A stretch of 64,000 nt of DNA from Alopecurus myosuroides (GCA_028641055.1 CM054063.1:177388756-177452755), one strand, 5' to 3'; positions 1 through 10,874 are shown, numbered from the stretch's first letter. Numbers and translations are program-made. The notes: generated from the letters alone by a model not told the origin.

Positions 1-3000
1 TCTCTCTCCCGACGCCTTCTACCCTCTCTGAATCCCTCGCCGGAGGCCACCCGCTCTGAACTCCGACCATCGTCTCCGCCATGGACCTCCTCCACCACAC
101 GTAGACACAGAAACAGAACCGCCACCCCTCCATCCTTCTGTTGGACACCGGAGCGAGCTGGGAGGAGCACGGGAGCCACGCCGCCGTCCTCGTCACCGCC
201 GCAGCAGTCGCCTCCGTCGTCGAGCTCATCCGCGGCCAACCTTCCGGTGAGCACGCTGATAACCATCTCCTCCTTCCTCTCTGTCAGCTCCGCATCGCAC
301 ACGTGCCAGCTTCCCACACCTCGTCACAGCAGCACAATCACATCGAGCACGGGCATCTCCGGTTGATCGCCGCCGGCCGCTGTCGGTCTCCGTCAGTTCG
401 CGGATGATTTCGTTCGTCAGTTAACTGAATATCCCCGAGCAACACCATATCGTCCCTGCGCATCTGTTAACTGACAAGAAACGCGAGCAGCGCAACTGGT
501 TCAGTTAGCGCGCACACGAGCGAGAGGTGCAGGGATCGAGTCCTGCCCTCGCGGGATAAAATCCCAAATCTGTTTCCACCTCCACGCTGACAGGGAGGGC
601 CCCCTGTCAGCCACACAACAGCCACGTGTGCACACGCAGGCCAGGGCCCCCTTGGCAGTGACTAGGGTGTGCTGCTACACGGTCACAAAAGTTTTAACAG
701 TTTCTGTTTTTAAAAAACTAGTCCTTTATTTTAACAGATTGGTCCCTCAAATTATTTTGGCAATAACTTTAGTTTTATAACTCCAATAAATGAAAATAAA
801 ATATGCACACTGATCTAAATTTAATTGTCTATCCATTGGTATCATTTGTTTCCTGTTTTGAATTTTCAAAATGCAATTCAAATTTGAATTCAAATAATTC
901 AAATGCAATTTGCTAAATTCAATAACTAATTCATTATTAATCCAATAAATGCAAATAAAATATGTTTTCCATGCTATTTTGAATAAACTTTTCAAATATA
1001 AATTTTGTTTCATGGTTTGAATAATTTAAATTGCCTAAATAATTTAATACTTGTTTAATTCATTTAAATTTGATAAAATCATAACTTGCTCAATATAAAA
1101 TATTTTTGAACATGCAAAATATGTTTTCAAACTAGAAAAATATGAACTTTTCAAATATGAGTTTGAAATTATGTTTTGAATAAATAAAATTCAAATAATA
1201 TTCAAGCTTGTTTTAAATTCATTTAAAACTTATTTAATATTGTTTAAGTCATAATAAATTCATCCTAACTCCTATTTCAAAATTTGAAACATGTAATCCA
1301 ACTAAAATTTGATGTTCTTTTCAAATATGAATTTTGTTAATTGTTTTGCACACTTTAACTTGATGAAAACAACAATTGTTTGTGTGACATGTTTAAGTAA
1401 CCCAAAATTTCTAAACTTAATAAATGATTTTCCCAACTTGTTAAATTCTTTTTTCACTTGCATCTATTATTGTTATTTTGTTATTATAATCATGCATGCA
1501 TCATGCTAACAACTTTCACATAATAATTAATTGTAAATCATTTGTTTCCACTTAATTCATGGACCCTTTTCCATATGCAACTCAAAATTGCCTAGGGGTC
1601 CATCTTAATTGTGTTACCATGTCACTTAGTTTATTCTGATGCATCTATTAAATTGACATGCATCATCCCATGATTGTGCACTATGCCATGATAATGAGTG
1701 TTTATATTTCTGCCTTGTTTGTTTGCTTCTTCTCGAATAGACGACGACGTTGAGACAGACGATCTTTACAGCACCCCTTTTGAGGATCTAGCTTAGTAAC
1801 CGGCTGCTGAGTTTGCAGGCAAGTTATCACTCACATGAACCATTGTGTTCCTTTCAACCCTGGTTACCGATACTTTCCGTTGTCTATTTCTGCTAGCCTT
1901 AGTGGTAGTTGTTTCTGTCACGAACCTATCACATGAATCCTTGAACCCTGATATTGCCTCACCACCCCTCCTACAACCCTATTGTTTGAGCCAGTGTCTC
2001 ACTAGCATGCTTAGGGTGTTTTGCTCGAGTCTGTTACCCGTTACTTTCAGTTACTATATCTTTATTATGTTCTGGGGGCTCGATGTTTAATCAATCAATC
2101 ATGCTAATGTTATTGTTAATAATAATTTGATGATAAGGCACCGGCAGGAGGCCCTGTGTGGTTTTGAGGCCTGCTAGTGTCGACCCTAATAGGAAAAGGG
2201 TCTTGTCTACTGATCCATGATGAGCGCACTACCCGCATGTGGGAAGCGAGTATGGGCGCCCCCCTCAATTTGATTCGATTCGCATCTCGTCCAAATCATC
2301 TCATTTAGTTCGTGTTTTCCATTTGCCGCATGCATGTTTTTGCGAGCCCAGCGCAGGGTGGAACTTTTGTAGTCGGCATATAGGGGGACACGTTCTTAGA
2401 GTGCTATGAGGGTCCATTTTCTTCTGGGCTCGATTAGCCGTGTGCCCAAGGTGCTTTGGGCTTGATGCGAAGAAGAGTTGAGTTGTGTTGAGTGCCCCGC
2501 TTGGTGGGAGGCATCCCATCTGGCGGGTTATTCATACGTGTACGGCCAAATTGGTGCAACCCTGCAGGGATAATCTTCTCGAGACGCCGTGTTTTCCGCG
2601 GTTATGGTTAACTTGGTGAAAGTACTGGCTAACAAGTACTCAGGACAACCTAAACCTAATGATTCACAATCTCACACCCAATGATTAACAACTTGACTAG
2701 TAATAGGCTGATTGACACAATAACTTGATTCATCTTTAATCCAACTGTGTGAGTTATCCTCGGATTGCTTCTTTGGATAAGGGGCGAGATCCAGGATGGG
2801 TTTGTTTGAAGTTATCTTTCAGTTGGTTACAATACTCGATCTTATCTCCTTTCTGTTAGTCGGAAGTGGTAGAATCTCTGTAGTTGGTTAGCGCAGCCAG
2901 TTGCAGCATCTTTTATATCCCCTCTCTTCCGTTGAACCCAAGGCATCTGTGCTTGGTGTTGACGGGCTACACTTTGGTGAACTGTGAGTCTTGCTTGCCA

Positions 3001-3581
3001 GTACGTCTATGTACTGACCCCTTTGGGGCTGTGGTTTCCGCAGACTACGCGTACGAGGATCCAGGTGACGGCTACTACGTGGAGTTTGACGAGGCTGCTG
3101 ACGAGTAGTTAGCGGACCCGGGCAGGATCCGAGACATCATGGATGGGCTCCGTCTTTATTTCAGTTTCCGGCTTCTTAAGCCTATTTGGATTTGTCTGTA
3201 CTCACACCCTTGAATGCTTCCGCTGAGATGTAATGATGTTATGTTGGGACATGTGTTCTCTGGATGATTGTATTTGCTATCTCTGCTCTAGTGAGAGCTA
3301 TTTGCAACTTATTTCAATCTTTTGTGTCTTAGAGATATGTTGTGTTATCATCTTGTTCAAAGCCGTAGACGTACCCTGTGTGTATGGTATGAAGTACGTC
3401 AATGGTAGTGTCCTGATTTCTATGGGATAGTTTACGTCGACGCTGAACAGATAGGGGTTGGTTGTCACACATACGTGTGTTGGCCTACTCGTAAGAGGAC
3501 GCGGGTGCCGGTAAGCCCCGTAATCCAATCTACTACTGTTCAACGGAACGGCGAGTATCCTTTAGGAGTCCGGGTGCGACA
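1..3581 (+). repeat. 5' LTR of Tekay-1 (3' 80 percent)
   Basis: Nearly identical to 10322-13903 and ends in TGCGACA directly before the PBS. It has a GC-rich leader with a plausible splice donor (GTGAGC at 247-252), a tRNA-like segment (482-553), about 900 bp of AT-rich DNA, and two exon-like coding segments (1741-1818 and 3044-3108). In this copy the first segment has picked up in-frame stops that the 3' LTR lacks. Differences between the two LTRs are scattered point changes, about one percent by eye, so the insertion looks fairly young. Confidence 0.93.
482..553 (+). other. tRNA-like segment inside the Tekay-1 LTR
   Basis: This 72-nt segment starts CGCGAG and ends with the complement CTCGCG, like an acceptor stem. 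A D-arm-like hairpin follows at 490-511 (GCGC stems, loop containing TGG). An A-box-like motif lies at 488-499 and a B-box-like GGATCGAGTCC at 533-543 (consensus GGTTCGANTCC). The T-arm stem competes with the anticodon-like stem, so the fold is degenerate. It is not a functional tRNA gene that I can name. The second copy is 10803-10874 in the 3' LTR. Confidence 0.55.
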
Positions 3582-3583
3582 AA

Positions 3584-3595
3584 TGGTATCAGAGC
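3584..3595 (+). promoter_or_regulatory. Primer binding site, initiator Met tRNA
   Basis: TGGTATCAGAGC begins two bases after the LTR end. It is the standard plant PBS complementary to the 3' end of initiator methionine tRNA and would prime minus-strand DNA synthesis. Confidence 0.95.
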
Positions 3596-3958
3596 CTGTC
3601 TGCCTGTAGGAGCCCTTTTTACTGGTCGCAGTTGAGTCTAGAAACTATTTTGTAGCTATATAGGAAAAATGAAACGTGAGAGTAGGAATTCTGCCATTTT
3701 TCTTCTTTCCCCACACACCCTCCCTTTTCTGGTAAGGAAGTGCAACGTTGTTTTCTGTTCTCACCTAAACTTTCAAGTTAGAATTTCACGTGTTTTGGGT
3801 TCTCCGTAGTACCTTAGGAGTTTTTGGTCTCGTGTTTCCCGATGTTGCTTCAATATCCTGTTCTTTTCAACATCATTTTCGTCCGTTGAACCTTGTTGTT
3901 GCTTTCCACTTCAGTTCTCTACCGGCATCTAATCAAAACCTTCCCCGATCATCTGCAG

Positions 3959-4774
3959 ATGGATCTCAGGTTCTTCCCGCAGGTGGTTCGGATGACTCGT
4001 TGTGAGAGCACCGCCGGTTATCCGGAGATGCTGAGAGACATGGTCACGTATCTGGGGTTCCATTGGGCACCAGAGTACCAGGTCTACGAGCAGCAGCGAG
4101 AGTTTGACCAGACCTACTACCAGGCTATCGTCTACATCCTGTCAGATGATGGCATGAGCGTTGTCCACCGCTACGAGGCAGTAGGTTCCACAGTGGATAT
4201 GGCCATGCAGCAGGCAGCTTATGTGAGTCTCACCGTCCTCCGTGCTGACTACTGGGGGTTTGACGATTCTATTTATCGCCACATCCCCCGTGGTTACATC
4301 ACTTCAGCGGGAGCTCACTTCACCCTCTACGACAACCTGGATGTCTACGAGCATGATAACACCAGGCTGCACACCACCGCTCAGTTTGTGAGGCACAGTG
4401 ACGCTGTTGCCACCACACTTTCTCAGGAGTTGGCCTCAGTCAGGGAGCAGCTCTATCTTGCTTTGACTCGTCTGGCTACGTACACCACAGACTTTGTTGG
4501 AGATGAGCTCTTTGCACGTTTCCATCAGACAGTTGGACGTAGTTTGCCAGATGCTGGAGGTTACGAGCCGATCAGAGGTCCACTTCTCAACCTCGGAGCT
4601 GGTTACACTGGGATTCCACGCTTTGGAGCACAGGGAGACGACGCTTTCTACTTCACCACACCGAGAGTTGCTCTCAGAGCAGTCCCGATCTACGTGGATC
4701 GTCGTTCTACCTACTTCCGGGGGATTCCTCCTCACCGTATCTCTCGTCGTACTACTCACCGCCGTCCTGCGTGA
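3959..4774 (+). CDS. Extra ORF between LTR and gag, 271 aa, dsRBD-like pattern
   Basis: This intact ORF is not part of the usual LTR-gag-pol plan. I chose the ATG at 3959 because the first residues (MDLRFFPQV) begin immediately after TCTGCAG, a good splice acceptor; the frame is open further upstream but without an obvious start. Residues of about 20-95 show a short helix, strands (YYQAIVYIL, then MSVVHRYEAVGS) and a helix (DMAMQQAAYVSLTVLR), an arrangement that resembles a double-stranded-RNA-binding domain; this is a visual analogy only. The C-terminus is Arg/His-rich (HRISRRTTHRRPA), consistent with nucleic-acid binding. It lies 211 bp before gag. Function unknown; a role in RNA packaging or silencing evasion would be speculation. 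Confidence 0.7.
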   Translation: MDLRFFPQVVRMTRCESTAGYPEMLRDMVTYLGFHWAPEYQVYEQQREFDQTYYQAIVYILSDDGMSVVHRYEAVGSTVDMAMQQAAYVSLTVLRADYWGFDDSIYRHIPRGYITSAGAHFTLYDNLDVYEHDNTRLHTTAQFVRHSDAVATTLSQELASVREQLYLALTRLATYTTDFVGDELFARFHQTVGRSLPDAGGYEPIRGPLLNLGAGYTGIPRFGAQGDDAFYFTTPRVALRAVPIYVDRRSTYFRGIPPHRISRRTTHRRPA

Positions 4775-4985
4775 TGAGCATGGGAGTACCGATGTATCCA
4801 TTCCTAGCTATGTTTAGTTATCCTTTGGCTTTCGAACCATGTATTGGTGTGTTGGATATTCTGATGTATTTGAACATGTGATGATGTACCTGTTGGTTAT
4901 CTATTCATGAGTCGGAATAATCTATCTTTCGGTTACCAAGTCTATCCTTTTTCTGTTGTTGTGCTAAAATGAATGTCTATTCAGG

Positions 4986-5939
4986 ATGCCGCCAACGAGG
5001 AGCAACCCGCCTGAACCACCTCCGCTCACGGAGCTGTTGACTCAGATGACTCAGGTCGTGGCTCAGATGGCCCAGATCCAGGCTAACCAGCACAACAACC
5101 AGAATGCTCCGCGGGTCAGCATCAAGGAGTTCCTCAGTCTGGGTCCGAGAGCTTTCGTGGCAACACGCGAGCCTCTGGATGCTGATGACTGGATCCGGGA
5201 GATGGCCAGGGCTCTGGACATTGCTCACGTTGCTGAGGAAGATAAAGTCAAGTATGCCACCTACCTACTGAAGGGTCAAGCAGCTACCTGGTGGGAGAAC
5301 TACCAGACCATGAGAGCTGGCTATCCTATCACCTGGGGTTGTTTCAAGGATGCCTTCCTGAAGCACCACATCCCAGATGGTCTCATGGAAAGGATGCGTG
5401 AGGAATTTTGCTCTCTCAAGCAGGGCAAGCTGGACGTCATTGGCTACCAGAACGAGTTCAATCGTCTCGCTCGATACGCTGGTGATGAGGTATCCACTGA
5501 AGCCAAGAAGATGGCAAGGTTCCGCCGAGGTTTTAACCCGGAACTGAAGTACGCTCTCACCAACATCAAGTGCAAGGACTTCGAGGAGCTCGTGAACACC
5601 GCGCTCAATGAGGAGAATGGGCGCAAGGCGTTCGAGGAGTCCCGAAAGCACTCGCGTGAGGGTGGTTCCTCCTCCAACATGACCACCCCTCCGCAGAAGC
5701 GCCGCATCTGGGTGCCAAATGCTGATGTCACTAGGGCTCCATATGCCCAAGCTTCTCCAGGCTTTGCTCCCCGCCCACCCAACCCATCTCAGATGCAGGG
5801 TCAGAGGGTTCCAATGGGGCAGCCAAGGCCAGGTCCTTCTCGTGTCGTCACTTGCTACAAGTGCAAGGATACTGGACACTATGCTGATAAGTGCACTCAG
5901 AGGCAGCTACCCCCACCTCCTCGCCCCAACACCAACTAG
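4986..5939 (+). CDS. gag: Gag capsid/nucleocapsid protein of Tekay-1
   Basis: 317 aa and uninterrupted. Residues of about 50-200 are a retrotransposon Gag capsid domain (ATWWENYQTM, and FKDAFLKHHIP before a conserved Arg-rich stretch). A basic proline-rich linker leads to one CCHC zinc knuckle, CYKCKDTGHYADKC, near residue 290, which binds genomic RNA. The ATG follows TATTCAG, another possible splice acceptor. It ends at TAG 5937-5939; the protease follows in the same frame, so Gag and Pol are separated by one amber codon. That could be read through or could be a mutated sense codon. Confidence 0.92.
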   Translation: MPPTRSNPPEPPPLTELLTQMTQVVAQMAQIQANQHNNQNAPRVSIKEFLSLGPRAFVATREPLDADDWIREMARALDIAHVAEEDKVKYATYLLKGQAATWWENYQTMRAGYPITWGCFKDAFLKHHIPDGLMERMREEFCSLKQGKLDVIGYQNEFNRLARYAGDEVSTEAKKMARFRRGFNPELKYALTNIKCKDFEELVNTALNEENGRKAFEESRKHSREGGSSSNMTTPPQKRRIWVPNADVTRAPYAQASPGFAPRPPNPSQMQGQRVPMGQPRPGPSRVVTCYKCKDTGHYADKCTQRQLPPPPRPNTN

Positions 5940-6413
5940 GCAATGGTTCGTGCTCCCCCGGCTAAAGCCTTCAACACCAAAAACAGGCATGTCGGGAGGA
6001 CCGCGAGGGTGAATCATATCAAGGCCGACAAAGCTGAGGAAGCTGCTGACGTCGTTCTCGGTATATTACCCGTAAACTCTATTCCAGCTAAAGTGTTGTT
6101 TGATACCAGAGCATCGCATTCTTTTGTGTCAAAGATTTTTGCAAAAGCATACAACCTAGTTCTGGTTCCGCTAAGCAATCAAATGACTGTTCACTCTCCG
6201 GGACCGCAAATGTTGACTTCCAAGATAAGTAAGGACAATCAGATCCTAATTGGAGGCCGCATATTCCTTGCTTCACTCATGTTGCTGGGAAATTCTGACA
6301 TTGATGTCATTCTGGGTATGGATTGGTTGAAGACCCACAAAGCAAAAATTGACTGTGCTCAAAAGTCAATAACTCTCTCACCCTTCGGGCCAGATAGTCT
6401 ATTCTCCATATGA
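5940..6413 (+). pseudogene. pol: Pol fragment 1: aspartic protease with damaged active site
   Basis: Same frame as gag, immediately after its TAG. The retropepsin fold is recognisable (PAKVLFDTRASHSF near the middle, then IDVILGMDWL). The catalytic triad expected as D-T/S-G reads D-T-R: codon 6108-6110 is AGA where GGA is expected, which should abolish activity. Around 6390 the reading frame shifts: the sequence that encodes QIVYSP in the related Tekay-2 (25022 onward) continues here in frame 1 from 6391, while this frame stops at TGA 6411-6413. Confidence 0.85.
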
Positions 6414-7155
6414 ATCAAGTTCTGTTCAGATGTTCAACCTCGATGCTAAACCCCTTCCTGCAATTGAAAATGTTCCGGTGGGTTGTGAATTACCTGACGT
6501 CTTTCCAGAAGAGTTGCTAGGGATGCCTCCGGACAGAGCAGTTGAGTTCGTGATCGAGCTTGAGCCAGGTACTGCTCCAATCTCTAAGCATCCATACAAG
6601 ATAGCTCCTCCTGAACTGAAATTGTTGAAGGAGCAAATCGATATGTACATGGAGAAGGGTTACATTCAGCCTAGTTCCTCCGCTTGGGGTTGCCCAACTC
6701 TGTTTGTTGCCAAGAAGGATCAAACAAAAAGACTCGTGGTTGACTATCGTCCTCTCAACGAGAAAACCATCAAGAACAAGTATCCAATTCCTCGTATCGA
6801 TGATCTTTTTTATCAACTTGCTGGAGCCTCAATATTCTCAAAGTTGGACTTGAGGATGGGTTACCATCAGATAAAGATCAGAAAGGAAGATATTCCTAAG
6901 ACAGCTTTCACCACTCGGTACGGTCTATATGAATACACCGTCATGTCCTTTGGTCTCACCAATGCACCGGCAACTTTCTCTAGACTCATGAATTCTGTCT
7001 TCCATGAATACCTCGACAAGTTCGTTGTGGTATATCTCGATGACATTCTAGTCTACTCAAAATCTGAGGAAGAGCATGGAGAACACCTTCGTCTCACTCT
7101 CATGAAACTTCGCGAGCATCGTCTATATGCCAAATTCTCCAAGTGTGAGTTCTAG
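6391..7155 (+). pseudogene. pol: Pol fragment 2: reverse transcriptase fingers and palm
   Basis: Ty3-type RT with the standard blocks: [33 protein letters not shown], the TAF/RYG/YEY segment, [17 protein letters not shown] and the catalytic [11 protein letters not shown]. All three catalytic aspartates are present. The frame opens before 6391 and ends at TAG 7153-7155 after KCEF, where Ty3 RTs normally have Trp (TGG), so this is a nonsense mutation. The frame continues directly into the next fragment. Confidence 0.92.
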
Positions 7156-8844
7156 ATCCCAGAAGTTTCTTACCTTGGTCATATCATCTCTGCCAAAGGC
7201 ATAGCCATTGACCCGGAAAAGGTTAAGGCAATTGTTGATTGGAAACCCCCTAAGACGGTGAAGCAAGTCAGAAGTTTTCTTGGCTTGGCTAGCTATTGCC
7301 GTCGTTTCGTCCAAAACTTTTCCAAGATTGCCAAACCTCTCACTGATCTCACAAAGAAGGACAAGAAGTTCGTTTGGACTCCACAGTGTGATGAGAGTTT
7401 CAATCTCCTGAAGACTAAACTCACTTCCACCCCAGTTCTGGTTGGCCCAGATACTACCAAACCTTTCCAGATATTCTGCGATGCATCTCTCCAAGGTCTA
7501 GGTGCAGTTCTTATGCAAGAACGTCAAGTTGTGGCTTATGCTTCACGTCAGTTGAATGCACATGAGCAAAACTATACCACACATGATCTTGAACTTGCAG
7601 CAGTTGTGTTTGCCCTCAAGAAATGGAGACAATACTTGTTGGGTAACAAAACTGAAATCTTTTCCGATCATAAGAGTCTGAAATACATCTTCACTCAACC
7701 AGATCTAAACCTCAGGCAAAGGAGATGGATTGAAAAGATTAAAGACTTTGATCTCACCATTTCTTACACTCCAGGCAAGGCTAATGTTATGGCCGATGCT
7801 CTCAGTCGCAAATCCTATTGCAATAATCTCATGATCATGGAAAGCCAACCTCCACTTCATGAAGAATTCCAGAAGCTGAACCTTGGTCTTGTCCCTCAAG
7901 GTTACCTTGCTAGCTTGATAGCCAGTCCAACTCTCGAGGACAAGATTCGTTCTGAACAACTTCGTGATACTGAAATCAAGAAGATTGTAGAGCACATCAA
8001 GGAAGGCAATGATAAATTCAAGTCCTTCTCAATTGATGACAAGGGAACTGTGTTCTTCGAAGGACGCATTGCAGTCCCTCAGATTCAAAGCCTCAAAGAT
8101 GTCATTCTCAAGGAGGCTCATGAAACTCCTCTCTCCATCCACCCTGGAAGTACAAAGATGTACCAGGATCTCAAGACTCTGTATTGGTGGTCTGGCATGA
8201 AACGTGAAATTGCTCAATACGTTTCTGAATGCGACGTTTGTCAACGTGTTAAGGCAGTCCATCAGAAAACAGCAGGTCTACTCCAACCTCTGAAAATTCC
8301 TGAGTGGAAGTGGGACATGATTGAAATGGACTTCGTTACTGGTTTTCCAAAGTCCAAAAAGGGCAACGATGCAATCTTCGTTGTTATTGATCGTCTCACT
8401 ACGGTAGCTCACTTCTTTGCTGTCAAGGAAACTATCTCAGCTAGCCAGTTAGCAGAGCTCTACACAGCAAAAGTTGTTCCTCTTCATGGTGTTCCATTGG
8501 AAATAAGCTCAGACCGTGGAAGTATTTTCACTTCTCATTTCTGGAAAAGCTTTCAAGAAGCATTGGGCACCAAACTTCTGTTCAGCACAGCTTATCACCC
8601 TCAGTCTCAGGGGCAAGTCGAAAGAGTCAGTCAGATTCTCGAGGATATGCTCAGAGCATGTGGTCTCTCCTTTGGCATGAAATGGGAGGATTGCCTTCCA
8701 TATGCTGAATTCTCTTACAACAACAGTTACCAGGCAAGCCTAGGCATGGCACCATTTGAGGCACTATATGGCCGCAGATGCAGGAGTCCAATCAATTGGT
8801 ATGGAGCTGGTGAACGTTCACTCTTAGGCCCTGACATTGTTTAG
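7156..8844 (+). pseudogene. pol: Pol fragment 3: RT thumb, RNase H, integrase core
   Basis: Continues frame 1 after the nonsense codon with [10 protein letters not shown] (RT thumb) and the conserved [15 protein letters not shown]. RNase H follows ([16 protein letters not shown], then [25 protein letters not shown], and NVMADALSR at the end). Integrase has an HHCC zinc finger ([11 protein letters not shown] and CDVCQ) and the catalytic core with D (EMDFVTGF), D (SSDRGSIF) and E (GQVERVSQ). The last Pol residues GPDIV run into TAG 8842-8844, probably CAG originally, because EAEEKV follows in frame. ATG codons inside this segment are not real starts. Confidence 0.92.
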
Positions 8845-9372
8845 GAAGCCGAGGAGAAAGTTCGTATCATCCGTGACAATCTCAAGATTGCTCAGTCTCG
8901 TCAGAAGAGCTATTATGATAGCAAGCACAGGGATATGATCTATGCACCTGGTGACAAGGCATATCTCCGTGTAACTCCCCTCAGAAGCACTCATCGTTTT
9001 GGTGTGAAAGGAAAGCTGGCACCAAGATACATTGGTCCTTTCAACATTCTCTCGAGGCGTGCAGAAAATGCTTATCGTCTTGAACTTCCAGAAAAACTAT
9101 CCAAGGTGCACTATGTGTTCCACGTGTCACAACTCAAGAAGTGTTTCAAAGATCCAGATCGTGCAGTTGATCATGATTCCATTGAACTGCAAGATGATCT
9201 ATCTTATGAGGAGCACCCTGTTCGTATTCTCGATGAGACCGAGCGTAAGACTCGCAACAAGAGCACCAAGTTCTTGAAAGTGCAGTGGTCGCATCATTCC
9301 GATAAAGAAGCAACGTGGGAGACCGAAGAGGATCTTCGCAAGAAGTATCCGGACCTTTTCACTTCTCAGTAA
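8845..9372 (+). pseudogene. pol: Pol fragment 4: integrase C-terminus and chromodomain
   Basis: Same frame as the previous fragment, beyond its nonsense codon. The integrase C-terminal part has the GPF/Y-type module (LAPRYIGPFNILSR, then VFHVSQLKKC). A chromodomain follows at roughly 9205-9360: PVRILDETERKT, FLKVQWSHHSDKEATWE and the C-terminal helix EEDLRKKYPDLF. Chromodomains of this kind bind modified histones and steer insertion into heterochromatin. TAA at 9370-9372 ends the polyprotein, about 25 bp before the polypurine tract. Confidence 0.9.
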
Positions 9373-9396
9373 GGAATCTCGGGGCGCGATTCCTTC

Positions 9397-9405
9397 GAGG
9401 GGGGG
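9397..9405 (+). promoter_or_regulatory. Polypurine tract of Tekay-1
   Basis: GAGGGGGGG lies five bases upstream of the 3' LTR start and would prime plus-strand DNA synthesis. The same tract (AAGGGGGGGGG) sits before the Tekay-2 3' LTR. Confidence 0.85.
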
Positions 9406-10244
9406 CGTTTTGTAACATCCCAAGTATGAAAATACCCCCTAGAATGTTTTGTTTCTTGTTTTAATTCAAGTATTGCATCATGTCATCATGTTTAATTATT
9501 TGTTTGCATTTGTTCACTATTTGTTTTGCATCTGTTTTATCTTTTTTTCATAATGAAACTCAAACAAATTCAAATGGTTATTTCATACTTGCTCTGTTAC
9601 AACATTTGGAATAAAAATCACAAATAAAAACAACCAATTTGTTTCACTTTATTCCATATTGATCCACTAATAAAATGGTGCTTTTTATTTCCACTAATTA
9701 ATTCCAAAATGGTTTCAAATTCAAAGCAAATCATCTACATCACCTAATTTGGAAATTATAAAAATATCAAACCATTCTAATGTTTTAATCCACTTATTGA
9801 TAGGGTTCACCCTATTAAGTTTGTTGTTTTCTATATTAATCAATTAAATTGCACTTTATTCCAATTCAAACCAATGTGCAAAAACAGCAACTCAATTTGA
9901 ATTTCAAAAACTTGAGTTGCCAAGTGGTGGATGTTGAACTAACAAACTCCCCTGAATTTTTCCAAAATTTTTAGCAATTCAAAAACCATCAAATGCTTCC
10001 ATTTTCTATTGCTACAAAAAAAAACAGAAAAGCAAAAAAAAATAAAAGAAGCAAACAGCCGCGCGCGCGCAGCACCTAACTACCTGGCCCAGCCCACCTA
10101 AGCAACTAGCCTAGCGCGCAGCCAGCCCGCCGGCCCGATACCCCTTCGTCGCGCGCCCCACCTATCTCTCCCATGTACGGCGCGCATCCGCGCGTGCCAC
10201 GGCGGCACGGCGGAGCAGCGACGGCCGATCCGAGGCCCTGTCCC

Positions 10245-10252
10245 CTATATAG
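10245..10252 (+). promoter_or_regulatory. TATA box of the Tekay-1 LTR
   Basis: CTATATAG in a GC-rich context, followed about 40 bp later by a pyrimidine-rich leader (CTAGGTCTCTCTCC). This is the likely Pol II start region of the element. The equivalent in the 5' LTR is outside the window. Confidence 0.65.
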
Positions 10253-10802
10253 TGCCCCTCGAGCAGCGCGCGCAGCCCTAGGCTAACCCTAGGTCTCTCT
10301 CCATTCAAGGCGCCGCCAATTTCTCTCTCCCGGCGCCTTCTACCCTCTCTGAATCCCTCGCCGGAGGCCACCCGCTCTGAACTTCGACCACCGTCTCCGC
10401 CATGGCCCTCCTCCACCACACGTAGACACAGAAACAGAACCGCCACCCCTCCATCCCTCTGTTGGACACCGGAGCGAGCTGGGAGGAGCACGGGAGCCAC
10501 GCCGCCGTCCTCGTCACCGCCGCAGCAGTCGCCTCCGTCGTCGAGCTCATCCACGGCCAACCTTCCGGTGAGCACGCTGATGACCATCTCCTCCTTCCTC
10601 TCTGTCAGCTCCGCATCACACACGTGCTAGCTTCCCACACCTCGTCACAGCAGCACAATCACATCGAGCACGGGCATCTCCGGTTGATCGCCGCCGGCCG
10701 CTGTCGGTCTCCGTCAGTTCGCGGATGATTTCGTTCGTCAGTTAACTGAATATCCCCGAGCAACACCATATCCTCCCTGCGCATCTGTTAACTGACAAGA
10801 AA

Positions 10803-10874
10803 CGCGAGCAGCGCAACTGGTTCAGTTAGCGCGCACACGAGCGAGAGGTGCAGGGATCGAGTCCTGCCCTCGCG
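10803..10874 (+). other. tRNA-like segment, 3' LTR copy
   Basis: Same 72-nt segment as 482-553, with identical acceptor-like ends and B-box-like motif. It lies about 550 bp downstream of the TATA box, so it would be inside the transcript leader. Confidence 0.55.

Noticed and set aside
141..407. 88-codon ORFs in the Tekay-1 LTRs (also 10462-10728)
   Set aside because: No ATG start, GC-rich leader with a splice donor in the middle, and duplicated only because of the LTR pair.
482..553. A functional tRNA gene
   Set aside because: The T-arm and anticodon stems compete and the anticodon loop is too large; kept only as a tRNA-like segment.
4436..4817. Overlapping ORFs on both strands within the pre-gag ORF
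   Set aside because: Shadow frames; the plus-strand frame from 3959 has the coding-like composition and a plausible start.
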